A stretch of 64,000 nt of DNA, taken from contig VFIW01000017.1 in the NCBI GenBank assembly GCA_006386115.1, forward strand, positions 396,499 through 460,498. Reading direction: 5' to 3'. The notes beneath the pieces are model-generated. The model saw only the letters and a program-made list of their open reading frames with translations. It made no database searches and was not told where the DNA came from. Source of the DNA: Globisporangium splendens (lineage: Eukaryota; Oomycota; Peronosporomycetes; Pythiales; Pythiaceae). Both the position numbers and the translations under genes were made by a program. Shown here in pieces: positions 9,937-23,747 of this stretch. The stretch's first letter is position 1, and each line of letters opens with the position of its first letter.

Positions 9937-12900
9937 ATGCTTACGCAATCGAATCGACAAAAGCACACGCCGTTGTTCCGAGTAGAAGTCAATCTTCTCA
10001 GTGCTACGCCACCTTCGATTGGCGCAATTGCTGCTAGCGCAAATCGAAACAATGGCTCAACACCTCGCTTTGTTCGAAGGGCTTCGGGCTTCTTGGCGCT
10101 TAATCCAGCGAAGTCTCCCTCCCCAACGCGTGAAAATCTTGCATCACATCCCTCGCTTTCGAGCGATCTTCTCACATTCACGCCAAATACTGAATTGATG
10201 CGATCTCAAGTTGAAACTCTGATATTCAACGGTCTGAAGGCGGTCACGAATCGGCAAAGGCTCTTGTGCAATGCGGTGTTCAGGGTCTATGTTGAGACGA
10301 GTATGGACGATGGGCTGGGCGGAAGTGAGGGCGGGGATGGTGGTGACGGGAGTGGAGAGATTTCGAGCGAAAGCATGGACTTGGACATATTGATCATGGA
10401 AGACATCAACTTTATCGAGACCCTTCAAGCGATCAACTCGATTGTCCTGGACGCATATGATCTCGCTGAAGAGACCTGCCGTAGCGTAACGCCATTCCTC
10501 GAAAAATACCAGGCGAGCATTCTGTTTTGCAAGCAGATCTCCGATCCGCGGTATTTGGAGAATTCACATGTGGAAGAGTTGCGTGATTTGCTCGAGAAGT
10601 ATACAAAAGAACTCCGAGCGTTCGACGAGCTCCCAGACGTGACTTTGTGTGGCTTGCTGCTGCTTGATAATGCCAAACTGAACGCAGTCTTGAAGCCATC
10701 CCCTCGAAAGTGTCTTGAGAGGCTGCATGTCCTGATCCCGCTAGTGATCCGCCATAAAAATGAATGCGTCATGCAGGAGCTAAGCGCCAGCAATGAGCAA
10801 ATTAGCTCTATTCCTACGTCTGTCGATGAATTTGCTGCCACATTGGGGTTTCTCCGACAACTGCAAGCCGACATGGATAACTTCGACGATCGGTACTCAA
10901 TGCTGAGAAATTTGTACATGTTGGTTGAAGACTTCAACATCAAGATAACCGATGCAGACCAAACAAATGCATTCCTGGTGTCTCACAAGAAAGCACAGCT
11001 GCGAACTTCAATGGAATTGTTTGAGAACAGCTGCGATCAGTACACGACAAAGTTTGGAATTGAGCTTGAGGCTCGGATCCCTGGTCTGGCAACACAGTTG
11101 AACCAAGTCTCCAAGACACTCGCGCATCCGTCACTGTTCCAGGTGGAGTCGAATCCGAATGACATGATCGAGTACATGTCGAATGTGGAGAAACAGCTTG
11201 CAGATCTGGAGGAAGTCGTCGACAAACATTTTTACTACGAGAAAACGCTCGGCCTCCCTCAAACAACAGCTTTTGACGAGATGGAGGATGTCAAGTTGGA
11301 TCTTACATTGAAAATGGATCTTTGGAAAGCGTTGAATTCCTGGAATGGTACTGTACTAGAATGGGAAAAGTTGGCGTTTCCAACAGAAGTCAATGTCATT
11401 GCAATCACCGAGAATATCCAAGATTACTACGTACAAGTCACTTCTTGGGAGAAAAACCTCTCGCCTGGGATGCATCTTCTGTGCGCTCACCTGAAAGCCA
11501 AAATCGAGGAATATCGTTTGACGATGCCGATTTTAACAGATTCGCGATGTCCCTACTTCGAAGAACGCCATTTCACGGAACTGCAAACTTTGCTGGGTTT
11601 CAGTATTCGCGGTCCAGATCGGTCTGCGAAGGCAGCACTGACACTTGGCGCACTAGTGAAGATGCAGCTTGCGCCATTTGGAACGCAGATCAATCGCATC
11701 GCCACCGAAGCAACTCAAGAACGGGTACTCAAAGTAATGCTCGATAAAATCGTCGGCATGTGGGAGCATATGGAGTTCGAAGTCAAACCCTACAAGGACG
11801 CGAAAGACTCGTACGTGTTGGTCTCGTACGAGAATATTTACGCCAGTCTAGAAGAGTCACTTGTGAGTATGACTGCGATTCTAAGCTCCAAGTACCTGGC
11901 CCCGATCAAAGACACCGCTACGACATGGTAAAAGCGGCTTGCAATCTTTCAAGAAACCCTTGATGCGTGGGTCGAATGCCAATGCAAATGGATGCACCTT
12001 GAAAGTATTTTTGTTGCACCAGATATTCAAAAGCAACTGCCAAACGAAGGGATTCTGTTTGTGGTGGTGAACCAATTCTGGAAAGACCTGATGCGTCGAG
12101 CCCGCGACCAGAAAAACTGCTTGAAAGTGTCAGGTGCACTATTCTTTGGATTTGGGAATAATTCCAGCGCGACGGTGAGTGCTGGCGCCGGACATGCAGT
12201 CCTCGATACCATGCTGAAGCACAATGCGTCTCTGGAAAGGATCGAAAAATCGTTGGAAGACTACTTGGAAACCAAGAGGGGCTTCTTCCCTCGCTTTTAT
12301 TTTATCTCCAACGACGAATTGCTCGAGATTCTTGCACACGCGAAAGAACCTCAAGCAGTGCAGCGACATTTGTGCGAATGCTTTGATGCACTTGTGAAGC
12401 TGGAGCTGAGTGAAGACTCGAACCATGGAATTGGAAATGGGGGTACAGGCGGGAGTAATTATTACGATATCGTTGCGATGGTCAGTCCCGAGGGGGAGCG
12501 TGTATCGTTTGGGAGGGTGTTGAAAGCGCGTGGAAATGTAGAAGACTGGCTGAATGCGGTGTTGACTACGATGAAGGCGACACTGCACCGGCATATCAAG
12601 AGCTGCCTGCTCGACTATCAACACGCCTCGCGAGAAAATTGGCTCTTTCGTCATCCTGCGCAAGCGGTGGCGGTCGTGTCGTACATCATCTGGGCAAGGG
12701 AATGTGAGACCTGCTTTCGTTCTGCATCGCATGATCCGATCCGTGAGCTGAAGCTGTGGCATCAAACAATTTGCACGCAATTGAGCAATCTCACAAGGCT
12801 CGTGCGTACCTCACTCAGTCCACTTCAGCGAAGCACAGTGGTGTCGTTGGTCACAACGGATGTCCACTTCCGCGATGTCGTCGAAGATCTAATTGAGAAG

Positions 12901-15900
12901 AAAGTGACCTCCGTAGACGATTTTGTCTGGGCACAGCAACTGCGGTACAATTGGCAACCTGAGCACGATGTGTGTGGTGTCATGTAAGCGAACTGCCGCA
13001 TCCTGTACGGGTACGAGTACATGGGTGCTTGCAATCGTCTAGTGATCACGCCGCTGACTGATCGCTGTTGGATGACGATTACTGGTGCGCTGGAGCTACG
13101 ATTTGGAGCCGCTCCATCGGGATCTGCTGGAACAGGCAAAACAGAGACGTCGAAAGACCTCGCAAAGGCGCTCGGGATTCTATGCATAGTGTTCAATTGC
13201 AGTGACCAGATCGACTACAAGATGATGGGCAAAATTTTCAACGGCGTGATTCAGGCAGGGAGCTGGACGTGTTTGGACGAATTCAACCGTATCGGTATCG
13301 AAGTGCTATCCGTTGTTGCGCAACAGATGCATGTGCTTCGCCATGCACGCCTTGCGAATAACCACGATGTATTCTTTGAGGGTAAGCAGGTCGCTTTGCG
13401 AGACCACCATGTCATCATCACCATGAATCCTGGGTATGTGGGACGGACGGAGCTTCCTGACAATCTGAAAGTGTGCTTTCGACCAGTAGCGATGATGGTG
13501 CCTGATTATGCGCAAATTGCCGAAATTCTACTCTTTGCAGAAGGATTCCAAACCGCAAAGATCCTGTCCAGAAAAGTGACCAAGTTGTTCAAGCTGTGTA
13601 GCGAGCAACTGTCACAGCAGCCGCACTATGACTTTGGCATGCGGTCTGTCAAATCTGTGCTCACGATAGCAGGCACCTTGAAACGCGTGGTCACTGCGGT
13701 GTCGTCTCTATCGAGTCATCTCGATGAAAACCTGCTGCTGATCCGAGCGATGTACGATGCAAACATCCCGAAGTTTATCGACGAAGATATTCCGTTGTTT
13801 CGAGGTATTTTGCGAGATCTCTTTCCAGAGACGCTCTCGTCGTCGTTTCAAGGTGATGATGGATTGCTTCATGCCGCTACGTCCGGAGTGTCAAGTTGGA
13901 TGGCTTCTTTGGACGAAGAGGTGGATCATCAGCTGGTATTGCACGGCTTGCAGATTGTCCGAAAGTGGAAAACGAAAATTATCGAGTTATTCACGGCACT
14001 CGATGTACGGATTGGGGTTGTTCAAACCGGCGCAAGTGGCAGTGGCAAAAGCACGGCAATGCGGATTTTGAAAGAGTCGCTTACGACGTTGCGCGATGTA
14101 ATAGCCCACCCAAGCAAGAAATTTCAGCGTGTTGTGTCCTTTGTTCTCAACCCCAAGTCCATTTCCATGTGCGAGTTGTATGGATTTTTCCATCCGATTA
14201 CCCGTGAATGGACAGATGGCTTGGCATCAAGTATTTTGCGCGTGTGCATAACTGAGAAAAGTGAGCAGCTCATGAACAGCCAACCGAAGAGCAATGGAAA
14301 TCATGGTGGCAGTCCAAGCGACGGTGGGCCATATTACTGGATAACATTTGATGGACCGATTGACGTTTTGTGGATCGAGAGCATGAACACTGTGCTGGAC
14401 GACAACGTGACGCTTTGTCTTGCGAATGGGGAACGAATCAAGTTGCTTCCTCGGATCCAGCTGCTCTTTGAGGTCTTAGACACTGCATCGGCCTCACCGG
14501 CGACTATTAGTCGCTTGGGAGTTGTGTATTATCATCCTGGAAATCTAGGGTGGGGACCATATGTGGAGACGTGGGCAGCCACACTCGCGATTCCCGTACC
14601 CAGCTCTTCGAAGGAGCCAAGTAGCAACGGTAATACAAAGTCGACGATGATGCACTTCAATGCAAAGCACAAGGCTCGTGTTCTCAAGTATTTCGAGCTG
14701 TTTGTCGAGTCTGGGTTCTCCTTCCTGCACTCCCAGACGTCTTCCAAAACAGTCTCTTCGTCGCACAAGAAAATACCGATCGCGACAAGTGACTTGACGT
14801 TTGTGACCACGATTTGCCACATTTTCCAGAGTCTACTGGCGCATCGCGTACCATCGCACTTGTTTGTAACGACGTCGGTGACATTCACATCCAGCAGTGG
14901 TGGACCGCAAGCAGCAGCTGCCGCGGTTGCTGCGCTTGAGCAACAACGGAACCGATGTTTGGATTTGTTGTTTTTCTTCGGCTTCACGTGGTCGTTCGGT
15001 GGCAATCTGTACCTTGATGACTTCAAGAAGCCCTTCCAAGAATTTGTTCACCGGCAGATCTTGTCCCACGAGCATTTTTTGAGCAAGGATCTCTTAGGAA
15101 TCCACGGAAAAATCCTCACGCCTCGCGGAATGAGTCAGGTGATGGACAACATTCAGGACTTCTTTATCGATTTTCAACACTTCAGTTTTTCGCCGTGGGA
15201 GAACTTGACACTTGATTTAGTGCAGCGCTCTATTGACTACCATTCAGATATACCACTGTCCCAAGTACTTGTGCCCACTACCGATGTTGTGCGATACACC
15301 TATATGACGGAGTTATTGGTGATTGACGCCAAGAAATCAGTGTTTGTCACCGGTGCCACTGGATCAGGCAAGTCCGTGATCATGAATCATCTGCTTGGTG
15401 GATATGCTCGATCGCTGAATGAGCCAACCACATCGCCCACTATGGAAACCGCGGCGGTTGAGTCGAGTGATGCAAATCGCGGACGTGTGGTGCCGATTGC
15501 GCTTCACTTTTCGGCACAAACGTCGAGCGCAGTCACACAGTTGAGCCTAGAAAGCAAACTGGCCAAGAAGCGAAAAACGATTTTGGGTGCTCCTGTGAAG
15601 ACGCGGTTGGTTGTCATCTTTATCGACGACATTAATCTGCCGACAGCCGAGCACCATGGAGCTCAGCCTCCGATTGAACTTCTTCGACAGTACTTAGAGT
15701 TCAGGGGGTTTTATGACCGCGACAAGTTTTCTGGAAAGAAGTCACCGACTCGGTTTTGCTTGCTCTGGGAGGATTACCGAGCGGTGGTCGTCATCCATTA
15801 TGCCCACGGTTTATTCGCCATTTTGCCGCCGTGTTTTGCTTTCCGAGTAGTGACGAAGAATCGATGAAACAAATATTCCAGACGATCATGTCGGCACACA

Positions 15901-18900
15901 TTGCATTCTGCGGGACATTTTCAAAAAGCGTGAAGGACGTACTCCTTCAGCTTGTTGACACCACTTGCCAACTGTATCAAGTCGTCGCAAGGGAACTGCT
16001 CCCCACACCGTCTAAATGTCATTATCTCTTTAATCTTCGAGATGTGACAAAGCTGATTCAAGGGATGGTGCTCGGGACTCGTCGATATTCCCGGACCGTT
16101 CACAATGCCGAGAGTGCACCAGTGTCGGCACTCGCTAGCGCTGGCGTGACAGTTGACACAGTCGTCAAATTGTGGGCTCACGAGAGCATCCGAGTATTTC
16201 GAGATCGACTAGTGCAAGAAAACGATCGGAAATGGTTCTCGGAGCAACTCGTATTGCTCGCAAATAGTAACCTCGGGTTTTCATGGACATTGGAGCATAT
16301 TTACGATGGAGGGCGGAGTGGCCGACGACAAAGCAGTGGAGTGACCAAGTGTGTACCACTTATCTTTGGGGTTATGTCAGCGCAATTGCATGCAGGTGGT
16401 GGGCGAGGGGAAAGGAATGTCTCGTATGAAGTTGAGCAGCCGTGGAATAACTACGAAGAGATTTCCGACTTGAAGCAGCTTGAGGACGAACTGGATAGTA
16501 CCATGGCGCGATACAATGAGCTCAATCGGAAGACGAATGCACTGCAGCTGGTGTTTTTCTGTGATGCGATCATTCATATCGTAGCGATTTCACGGATTAT
16601 GATCCAACCGCGTGGCCACGCGTTGCTTCTGGGGATGAGTGGATCTGGAAAAAGGTCCTTGACCAGGTTGGCTGCATTTCTGAACGGATATAGCTGCTGT
16701 GAGGTTGAAGTGAAGAAAAATTGCAGCATCACCGACTTCCGCGAAGACTTGAAGGCTATGATGCTGGAGACTGTGTTCGGGAAGCGAAACCGCGGAGGTG
16801 GTGGGACCAAGAGCGCTAGTCTCAGTTCAGGACGCAGTGCAAATGTGGTACCGACCGTGCTTTTGTTAAACGATTCCCAGCTTGTCTCGGATGGGTTTTT
16901 AGATGACATCAATACTCTCCTTAGCGGAGGTGAAATTCCGAAGCTATTCAGTCTTGAAGAGCGAGAGAAGATCATCACTGAGATCCGCACGATGCAGAGT
17001 TCTACGAAGCGTCGGCAATCCGGTGGTAATCATGCGATGCTCGGTGCCAAGACAAACCACGGCCAAGGCTTGCCAGCATCCACAACTGGGGATCAGAGCA
17101 GGAAAGAGTGCGAAGAGTATTTTTTCACGCACGTTCAAAAGAACATGCATGTCGTAGTCTGTCTCTCCCCCATAGGGGAGACATTCCGCGCTCGCATCCG
17201 AGAATTCCCGTCGTTGATCAATTGTACCACAATTGACTTCTTCGACGAATGGCCGAGTACTGCGCTGCAATATGTCGCCGATCGGTTTCTGTCACAAACA
17301 CCACAAAATGGCAATGGCAGCAGTGGACTTGGTTTTCCGACGAAAAACGCACTTGGGCTGCTTTGTGTGGAGATCCACCAATCGATTGGGCATGAAGTCG
17401 TCGAGTTTTTCGCAAAGCACAAGCGCAAGGTGTACATCACGCCGCAACATTTCCTCGATCTGATTGCACTCTTTGGCAGACTTTTGCGCGAAAACAGAGG
17501 ACTCCTGGAGTCAAAGTTGCAGCGGCTGACAACAGGAGTGGTCAAGCTTGAAGAAACGAATACACTAGTGAGTACTTTGCAAGACGAGCTGGTCACCCTG
17601 TAGCCAATCCTCGTGGAGAAAACAAAAGAAGCAGAGCTTTTGCTCGAGCGTGTCGTAGTTGACCAGACTGAAGCTCGAGAGGTTGCTGAGCGCGTTGCGC
17701 TCGATGAGAGCAAGGTGAAGCAACAACAGCAGGAAGTTGCCACATGCCAGGCTGATGCGCAATCGGATCTGGACCGAGCCTTACCAGCGCTTAATGCAGC
17801 CGTGACTGCCTTAGATTCCCTCGACAAAAAAGATATCACCGAGGTGAAAGGTTTTGTGAAGCCTCCCCAGGCTGTCCAAGTAGTCATGGAGGCAGTCTGC
17901 ATCATGCTCGGCGAGAAAACAGATTGGGATACCAGCAAACGTGTTCTTTCACGTAGTACGTTCATGAGTGAATTGAAAGAATATGACAAGGACAATATCC
18001 CGCAGGCGACACTCAAGAAAGTTCGCAAATACATCGACAACCCGGATTTCGCAGTCGATGAGGTCAAAAAGGTGTCGTGAGCAGCCATGTCACTCTGCAT
18101 GAGTCGGAACTAACGCAAGCACGACTCCAGAGAGCGGAAAATCAACAACAGGGCTGAGCGAGGAGCGCGTGCGCTGGAAGCAGACCATCGAACAGCTCAA
18201 AGACGAAGGAAAGTCGATCATCGGAGATTCGTTTCTGGCAGCCGCTTGCATTTCGTACCTCGGTCCCTTCGATGGCCACTTTCGTACCAAGATTGCACGC
18301 CGTTGGGTTGCGTATGCGAGCAATTTGGTGGACGTCTCGGCGTCGTTTACGCTTGAAGATGCCTGTGGAGATTCGATGGAACTTCGTGAATGGCAATTGT
18401 TGGGGTTACCTAGTGATTCTGTGTCGGCTCAAAATGCAGTCTGCATCATGAAAGGCAAAGAGCGCTGGCCACTTATGATTGATCCACAGCAGCAGGCGGG
18501 CCAGTGGATCAAACGCATGGAAGCACCCAATGACCTGGGGACACTCAAAAGTAATGAGAATTCCCTCATGAAAGTTGTCGAGGACTGCCTAGTCAACGGA
18601 AGACCACTTCTTATTGAAGATGTAGCTGAAAGTATTGAACCGCCTCTGGAACCAGTGCTGTCCAGACATGCCTTGACAAGCAACTCTACCGGGACGTCGA
18701 AGGCATACTTTGCATGTGTTACTTTGGGCGACCGTGTCATTGAGGTCAATATGCAAAAGTTTCGCTTGTATATGACGACAAAGCTGGCGAATCCGCAGTT
18801 TATCCCCGACGTGTTCATTCGCATGAATGTGATCAACTTCACCGTGACGTGCGATGGCCTTGAAGACCAACTCCTCAGTGACGTCGTGAAAAAAAGAGCG

Positions 18901-21900
18901 CCCCGAAGTCGAAGAGCGCAAGCACACGCTGCTGTACAGTATCTCTCAAGACCGGAAGCTACTGCATCAGATTGAAATCAAGATTCTAAGCCTACTCTCA
19001 GACGCGAAAGGAAACATTCTCGATGACCTTGAGCTCATCCATGCTCTCGATACATCAAAACAGACATCCATTGTGGTGACTAAATGGCTGAAGGAGTCCG
19101 AGGTCATGAAGCACGAGGTCTTGGAGATACGGAATCATTACAGCCCAGTGGCGGCACGAGGAGCGCTTCTCTATTTTGTGATTGCAGACTTGGCAGCCTT
19201 CGACCCCACGTATCAGTACTCTCTCGAGTATTTTGGTCGGCTTTTCAATCTAAGCATCGACGAAGCTCCAGCATCGTCGGAGTTGCTCAGTCGCCTCGAC
19301 AACTTGACAGCTCACTTGACGTTTGTGGTGTATCGGAATATCTGTCGCGGATTATTTGAAGCCCACAAGTTGCTGTTTTCGCTCGTCATTTGCTTACGAG
19401 TTCAGGTCATGAATGACGAACTGAGCCACGACGACGTTCATTTGCTCGACTCGTCCGTAATCACTTGGGAGAAGCATGATACCATACACGGCGGAGAGCA
19501 AGATACCTCGGCATCACGACCGAGCGAGACTCGACCGGAGCAACGAGATATTACAGATGTGCTTTTAGCGCTGGGAGACAAATCGCAAGTATTTAGAGAT
19601 CTACTGGAGACGTATCGTCGCGAACCTATGGCGTGGAAATCCTGGATCGCGAGTTCAAATCCGTACACAGCGTGCTTGCCCAGTGGGTGGGACGAACTTC
19701 TACCCAGGTTTTATCGCCTCGTTCTGATCCGATGGCTGCGAGAAGAGGCATTAGTGGAAGCTGTCAAGGTCTACATCAGCGAAAGCCTTGGCAGCAAGTT
19801 TGTCATATCTGAAAACCTCTCGATGAACGAAGTTCTCGCTGACATGGACAAAGTCACCCCTTGTCTGTTCATTCTGTCATCTGGCGCAGATCCAAAAAGC
19901 ATCCTCGATCGATTTGCGCGAGAAAAGGCTTTCTACGATGAGAAATATCACGTGACCTCGCTGGGTCAAGGTCAGGGTCCCGTGGCAGAAGGTATGATGG
20001 AGAACTGCATGCAAAATGGCCACTGGCTTGCTTTGCTAAACGTGCATCTCGCAAAATCGTGGCTCATCAAGCTGCAGCAATTTCTCGCCATGGCCAAGGA
20101 AGACCGAATCAACGATGTGCATCAAGACTACCGGTTGTATCTGGCGTCATTCCCTGCCGAGTACTTCCCAATCACAATTCTGCAAAACAGCGTCAAGGTG
20201 ATTTGTGAACCTCCAAAAGGGATCAAAGCAAATTTACGCCGGTCGATGGCACTTTTGACCCATCTTGAAGACACACCAGACAATGTCGACGACAAGGATG
20301 CAAAAATTGGTGGCGCATGGCTGAAAAAGGTCGAGCATCAGCTGGCGTTTGGGCTCAGCTTTTTCCATGCGGTGATCCAGGAACGCGCCAAGTTTGGGAC
20401 GCTAGGCTGGAACCTGAGATACGACTTTAGCGATGCCGACTTGCTGAGCGTCCTCACGCTTCAACGACGGTTGCTTTACGGAGCCGAACGCAGTCGAAGG
20501 AAGCAAGCAATCGCTCGCCGCGGCTCGGTCAGGTCTGATACCCAGCAGGACGATGACGTTGACAGCGACGACGACGAGGAGAACGACAATGGCGAGGATG
20601 CCTCAGCAGTTGTGGATATGCCACGCAATACAGCCAATAGATCAACCAAGAAGCAGCGACAGCGGATTCCATGGGATGCCTTGCATTTCCTCACAGCCGA
20701 GATTTATTACGGAGGTCGTGTCACGGATGAATTTGATCGACGATGTCTCATGGCGAACTTGCAACGTTTTTGTTCTGCAGCAGCCTTGAGCCTCATCAAC
20801 GATGCCCACATGGTGTGCCCGATCGATCCAGTCGAGGACGAGGAAGCGAGTTCGGAGCTGTTCCCACTTCATGGCGACCAGTTCTACTGTCCAGAGTTTG
20901 AGAACCGCACGGTCATGTCCATTTTTGTGGACAACCTGCCGTCAATGGATAGCCCATACATGTTTGGCATGCACCCAAATGCTCATATCTACTACCAGAA
21001 GCAGGAAGCCGAGCGTCTCGTAGGAGAGCTCATGCAGCTTCAGCCGTACGGTCAGAGCAGTGGTGATGATCGCGAGAGTGCAAGGCTCTCTGCTGAACCA
21101 AGTGAAAGTATCGAGCAGATCGCGATCCGCGTGGCGCAAGAGGTTCACCACAAGCTCCCGCTTCCTCGACGATATACCCCAGACCCAAAGACTTCCGCTC
21201 CAGATGGACTCGTTGACCCGTTCATGGTGGTGCTCCAGCAAGAGCTCGCGAAATGCCACTCGCTTCTCCAGTATGTGCATGAACGCCTTGATGCGGCGCA
21301 GGAAGCGATCCAGGGACTTGTCGTTATGTCGCATTGCATCGAGGACGTCGTGCACAGCCTTGCGATGCACCAAGTGCCACTCGAGTGGCAGCGTAAGGAC
21401 GGCACCGCGACAGTCAGTAGTGTTGTGGCGTTCACCGCATCGTCGACGTCTCCGTCTCTGGGTCATTGGGTGACTCGGCTGTTGTTCCGGTACGAATTTC
21501 TCCACCATTGGCTATCTAATGGAGCTCCGCCGCACAATGTGTTCCCGTTGTCGGTCTTTTGCTTCCCGCAAGGCTTGTTCACGGCGATTTTGCAGCGGCA
21601 CGCGCGCAAGTACCTGATCCCCATCCACCACTTGGAATTCCAGTTTGTTGTCGTCGCACAAGCGCTAGACGAGCTGCCCTCAGGATCCTCTCTTTCCAGT
21701 GACGACGCACACAGCGACAACAACGGCGACCGTGGCGACGACAACGATGAAGAAGCGGAGGCATCTCTAGATGGCGCGTACATCTCGGGCATGTTTCTCG
21801 AGGGTGCGCAATGGAACGAAGACAAACACATGCTTTGCGATCCAGAGCCTGGCGTCATGCACCACCTCATGCCGATTATCCACGTGCTCCCTCACTCGAC

Positions 21901-22246
21901 CGCGGCACCAACACCAGGAGCGCCAGCGCTGTCCAATGCTGGTTCAACTGCGGCTGCGTCGCGCGCGAGAATGCCTGCCCACGCAGGATCGTACGCAGCG
22001 CCATCTTATGCCATCCGAGCCCCCGTTGTGCCCAATGACGACACACCCACAATCACGGCTCAAGTAGAGGACGAAACGAAGTTCACATACGCGTGCCCCG
22101 TGTACAAGACGCCGGCGCGGAAGGGCACGCTGTCCACCACGGGCATGTCGACGAACTTCGTGATCGCGATCGAGCTGCCGAGCGAGCGACCCGCGACGCA
22201 TTACGCGCTCAACGGCACTGCATTGGTGTGCAGCATCCATCTGTGA
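9937..22246 (+). pseudogene. Axonemal dynein heavy chain pseudogene (single-headed inner-arm type)
   Basis: About 4,100 codons of a flagellar dynein heavy chain. The linker region is recognisable (WVECQCKWMHLESIF), as are the AAA1 P-loop GSAGTGKTETSKD with CLDEFNRI, AAA2 TGASGSGKST with WITFDGPIDVLWIESMN, AAA3 TGATGSGKS with FIDDINLP, AAA4 MSGSGKRSL, the stalk and MTBD, AAA5/6 and the C-terminal domain (YACPVYKTPARKGTLSTTG). The coding path is broken by TAA 11929-11931, TAA 12985-12987, a 1-bp loss near 15739-15741, TAG 17601-17603, TGA 18078-18080 followed by loss of most of stalk coiled-coil 2 and at least one further frameshift (18081-18165), and an extra A in the A7 run at 18889-18895. 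Conserved sequence continues directly across every break, so introns do not explain them. The N-terminus beyond 9937 seems shorter than usual. Size fits the DNAH3/7/12-like monomeric class. Decay looks recent, because ATPase motifs remain intact. Confidence 0.88.
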
Positions 22247-23747
22247 CGTGTGTGAAATGGTGATGTGGTAGATTCTCATACTTAATATGTCAAGGTTTGT
22301 TTGCAATACAGTACTGTACATACTCTTAAAAAGGATAATTTCTCTAAATTGTGCACCTTACAAACTTCAAGATGTTTTGGGACACACAAAGAAAAAGCGC
22401 GGGAAAAAAGAGCACCAGCATTTAAACAAGATTAGAGAGACACAATGGATTTGTCTGGCCGAAAGAGCAACATGATGGTGCGCGAGAACGCTTTTCTCTG
22501 GGGTGGGGTGTGCATCAAGGTCAGACTCTGCTCCTTCTTGCTGTTCGTGTATCCTCACAATGGACGTTGGCATTCGCATTTCATTGGTGAAGACTGATAC
22601 TCGATGCACCAAAGCGTCAAGGATGGAAAATTATCACTCGCGTTGCTGGGATGGATGCAATGCCGCCACTGATCCGGTGGCTGGGTTCTTGCCATCTCTG
22701 TTGGACTCTTGTGCGTGTATCTCTGTGACAACGCGCTCTGCCTAGTGTTTGCACTCCCGCACTTCTGCATTACCTCGCGTCACGAAGATTGCAACCTTGA
22801 GCTGTGGAAGTTGTAGTTCAAACGCATTGCTGGGCAGATGCTCTGAGAGGTGCTTTTGGCAATTCTCGTGCAGTCAGATTGGCTGCTTATTGACTCGTAG
22901 TTGAATACCTGCACTCCTTGAGGATCTTTGTCCCGTTTTGCGTTCATATGGTCGAAGTCCAGTCCTCGCTCAAACGCAGCAATGCTCCAGGTCAGTCAGA
23001 ACATGGAGGGCAACATGAACAAGACAGTCGAGTCGCGCATTATGTGCAGTGGAATGATACACTAGCGTCCACGAATTGCATCCGTCTTCAGCGGGTCTCT
23101 CTCTTTCGATTAACTCGAGCCTTGACCCCATCCAGGTGCTAGCCCCACTGAGGCTACCTGCACCGTGGCTACTTCAATACCAAGCCACTGCGACCTCAAG
23201 ATGGAATGGTTAGGATGGTAATGCGTGGATGGGATCGCAGTGACCACTAGCAATCCTGGACGGAAATTGCAAGCTCTTGCGCTGCCATTGACCGCGTAAG
23301 TCGAACGAAACCCAATCGTAGCTGCTCAGACAGGAACTGATCCGTCTGAGAGTCAAGTGGGGGTGAGTGATGGTCGGTTTTTGTTCTCCCCTCCTCTCTG
23401 TTTTTGTTTTGTGTGATTTTGCGGGGGAAGGTGGAGAGTTCGGTCTAGCGGCCCCCACATTCGTTTGTTTTGTTTCCGCAACGCCCGCCCACCACCGCCA
23501 TACACTCGCACACGCGGCCGCCGTTAAACGAGGGAGAAGAGATCGCGCCTCCTTCCTTCCTTCCTTCCTTCCTTCGGCAACTACTGGGAGCAGTGAAGAC
23601 GCTCGTTTGTGCCGCGTTGTTAACGGGCGCACGCTGCCAGGTACACGTTTGCGAGACAATGCGAGTGAATGAGTGCGACGCGTGCTGACCATGATGCGCG
23701 CTCGTTCTCTCTGTGTGTATGTATGTATGCATGTATATGTGTGTAGG
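22247..23747. other. 1.5-kb intergenic stretch
   Basis: Nothing coding is supported. It contains a (CTTC)n run at about 23549-23577 and a TGTA-rich repeat at about 23716-23745, just upstream of the PHD-finger gene. A 435-codon minus-strand frame overlapping the right end (23210-24517) is an antisense shadow of low-complexity coding sequence. Confidence 0.55.

Noticed and set aside
9620..9985. Possible N-terminal exon of the dynein
   Set aside because: Out of frame with the dynein and without family resemblance; no clear splice connection.
9937..22246. Stop-codon reassignment (TAA/TAG as Gln) to explain the open but interrupted dynein frames
   Set aside because: TAA correctly terminates QCR7, NCBP1 and the SNARE gene in the same window, and the dynein also has frameshifts and a deletion, which reassignment cannot explain.
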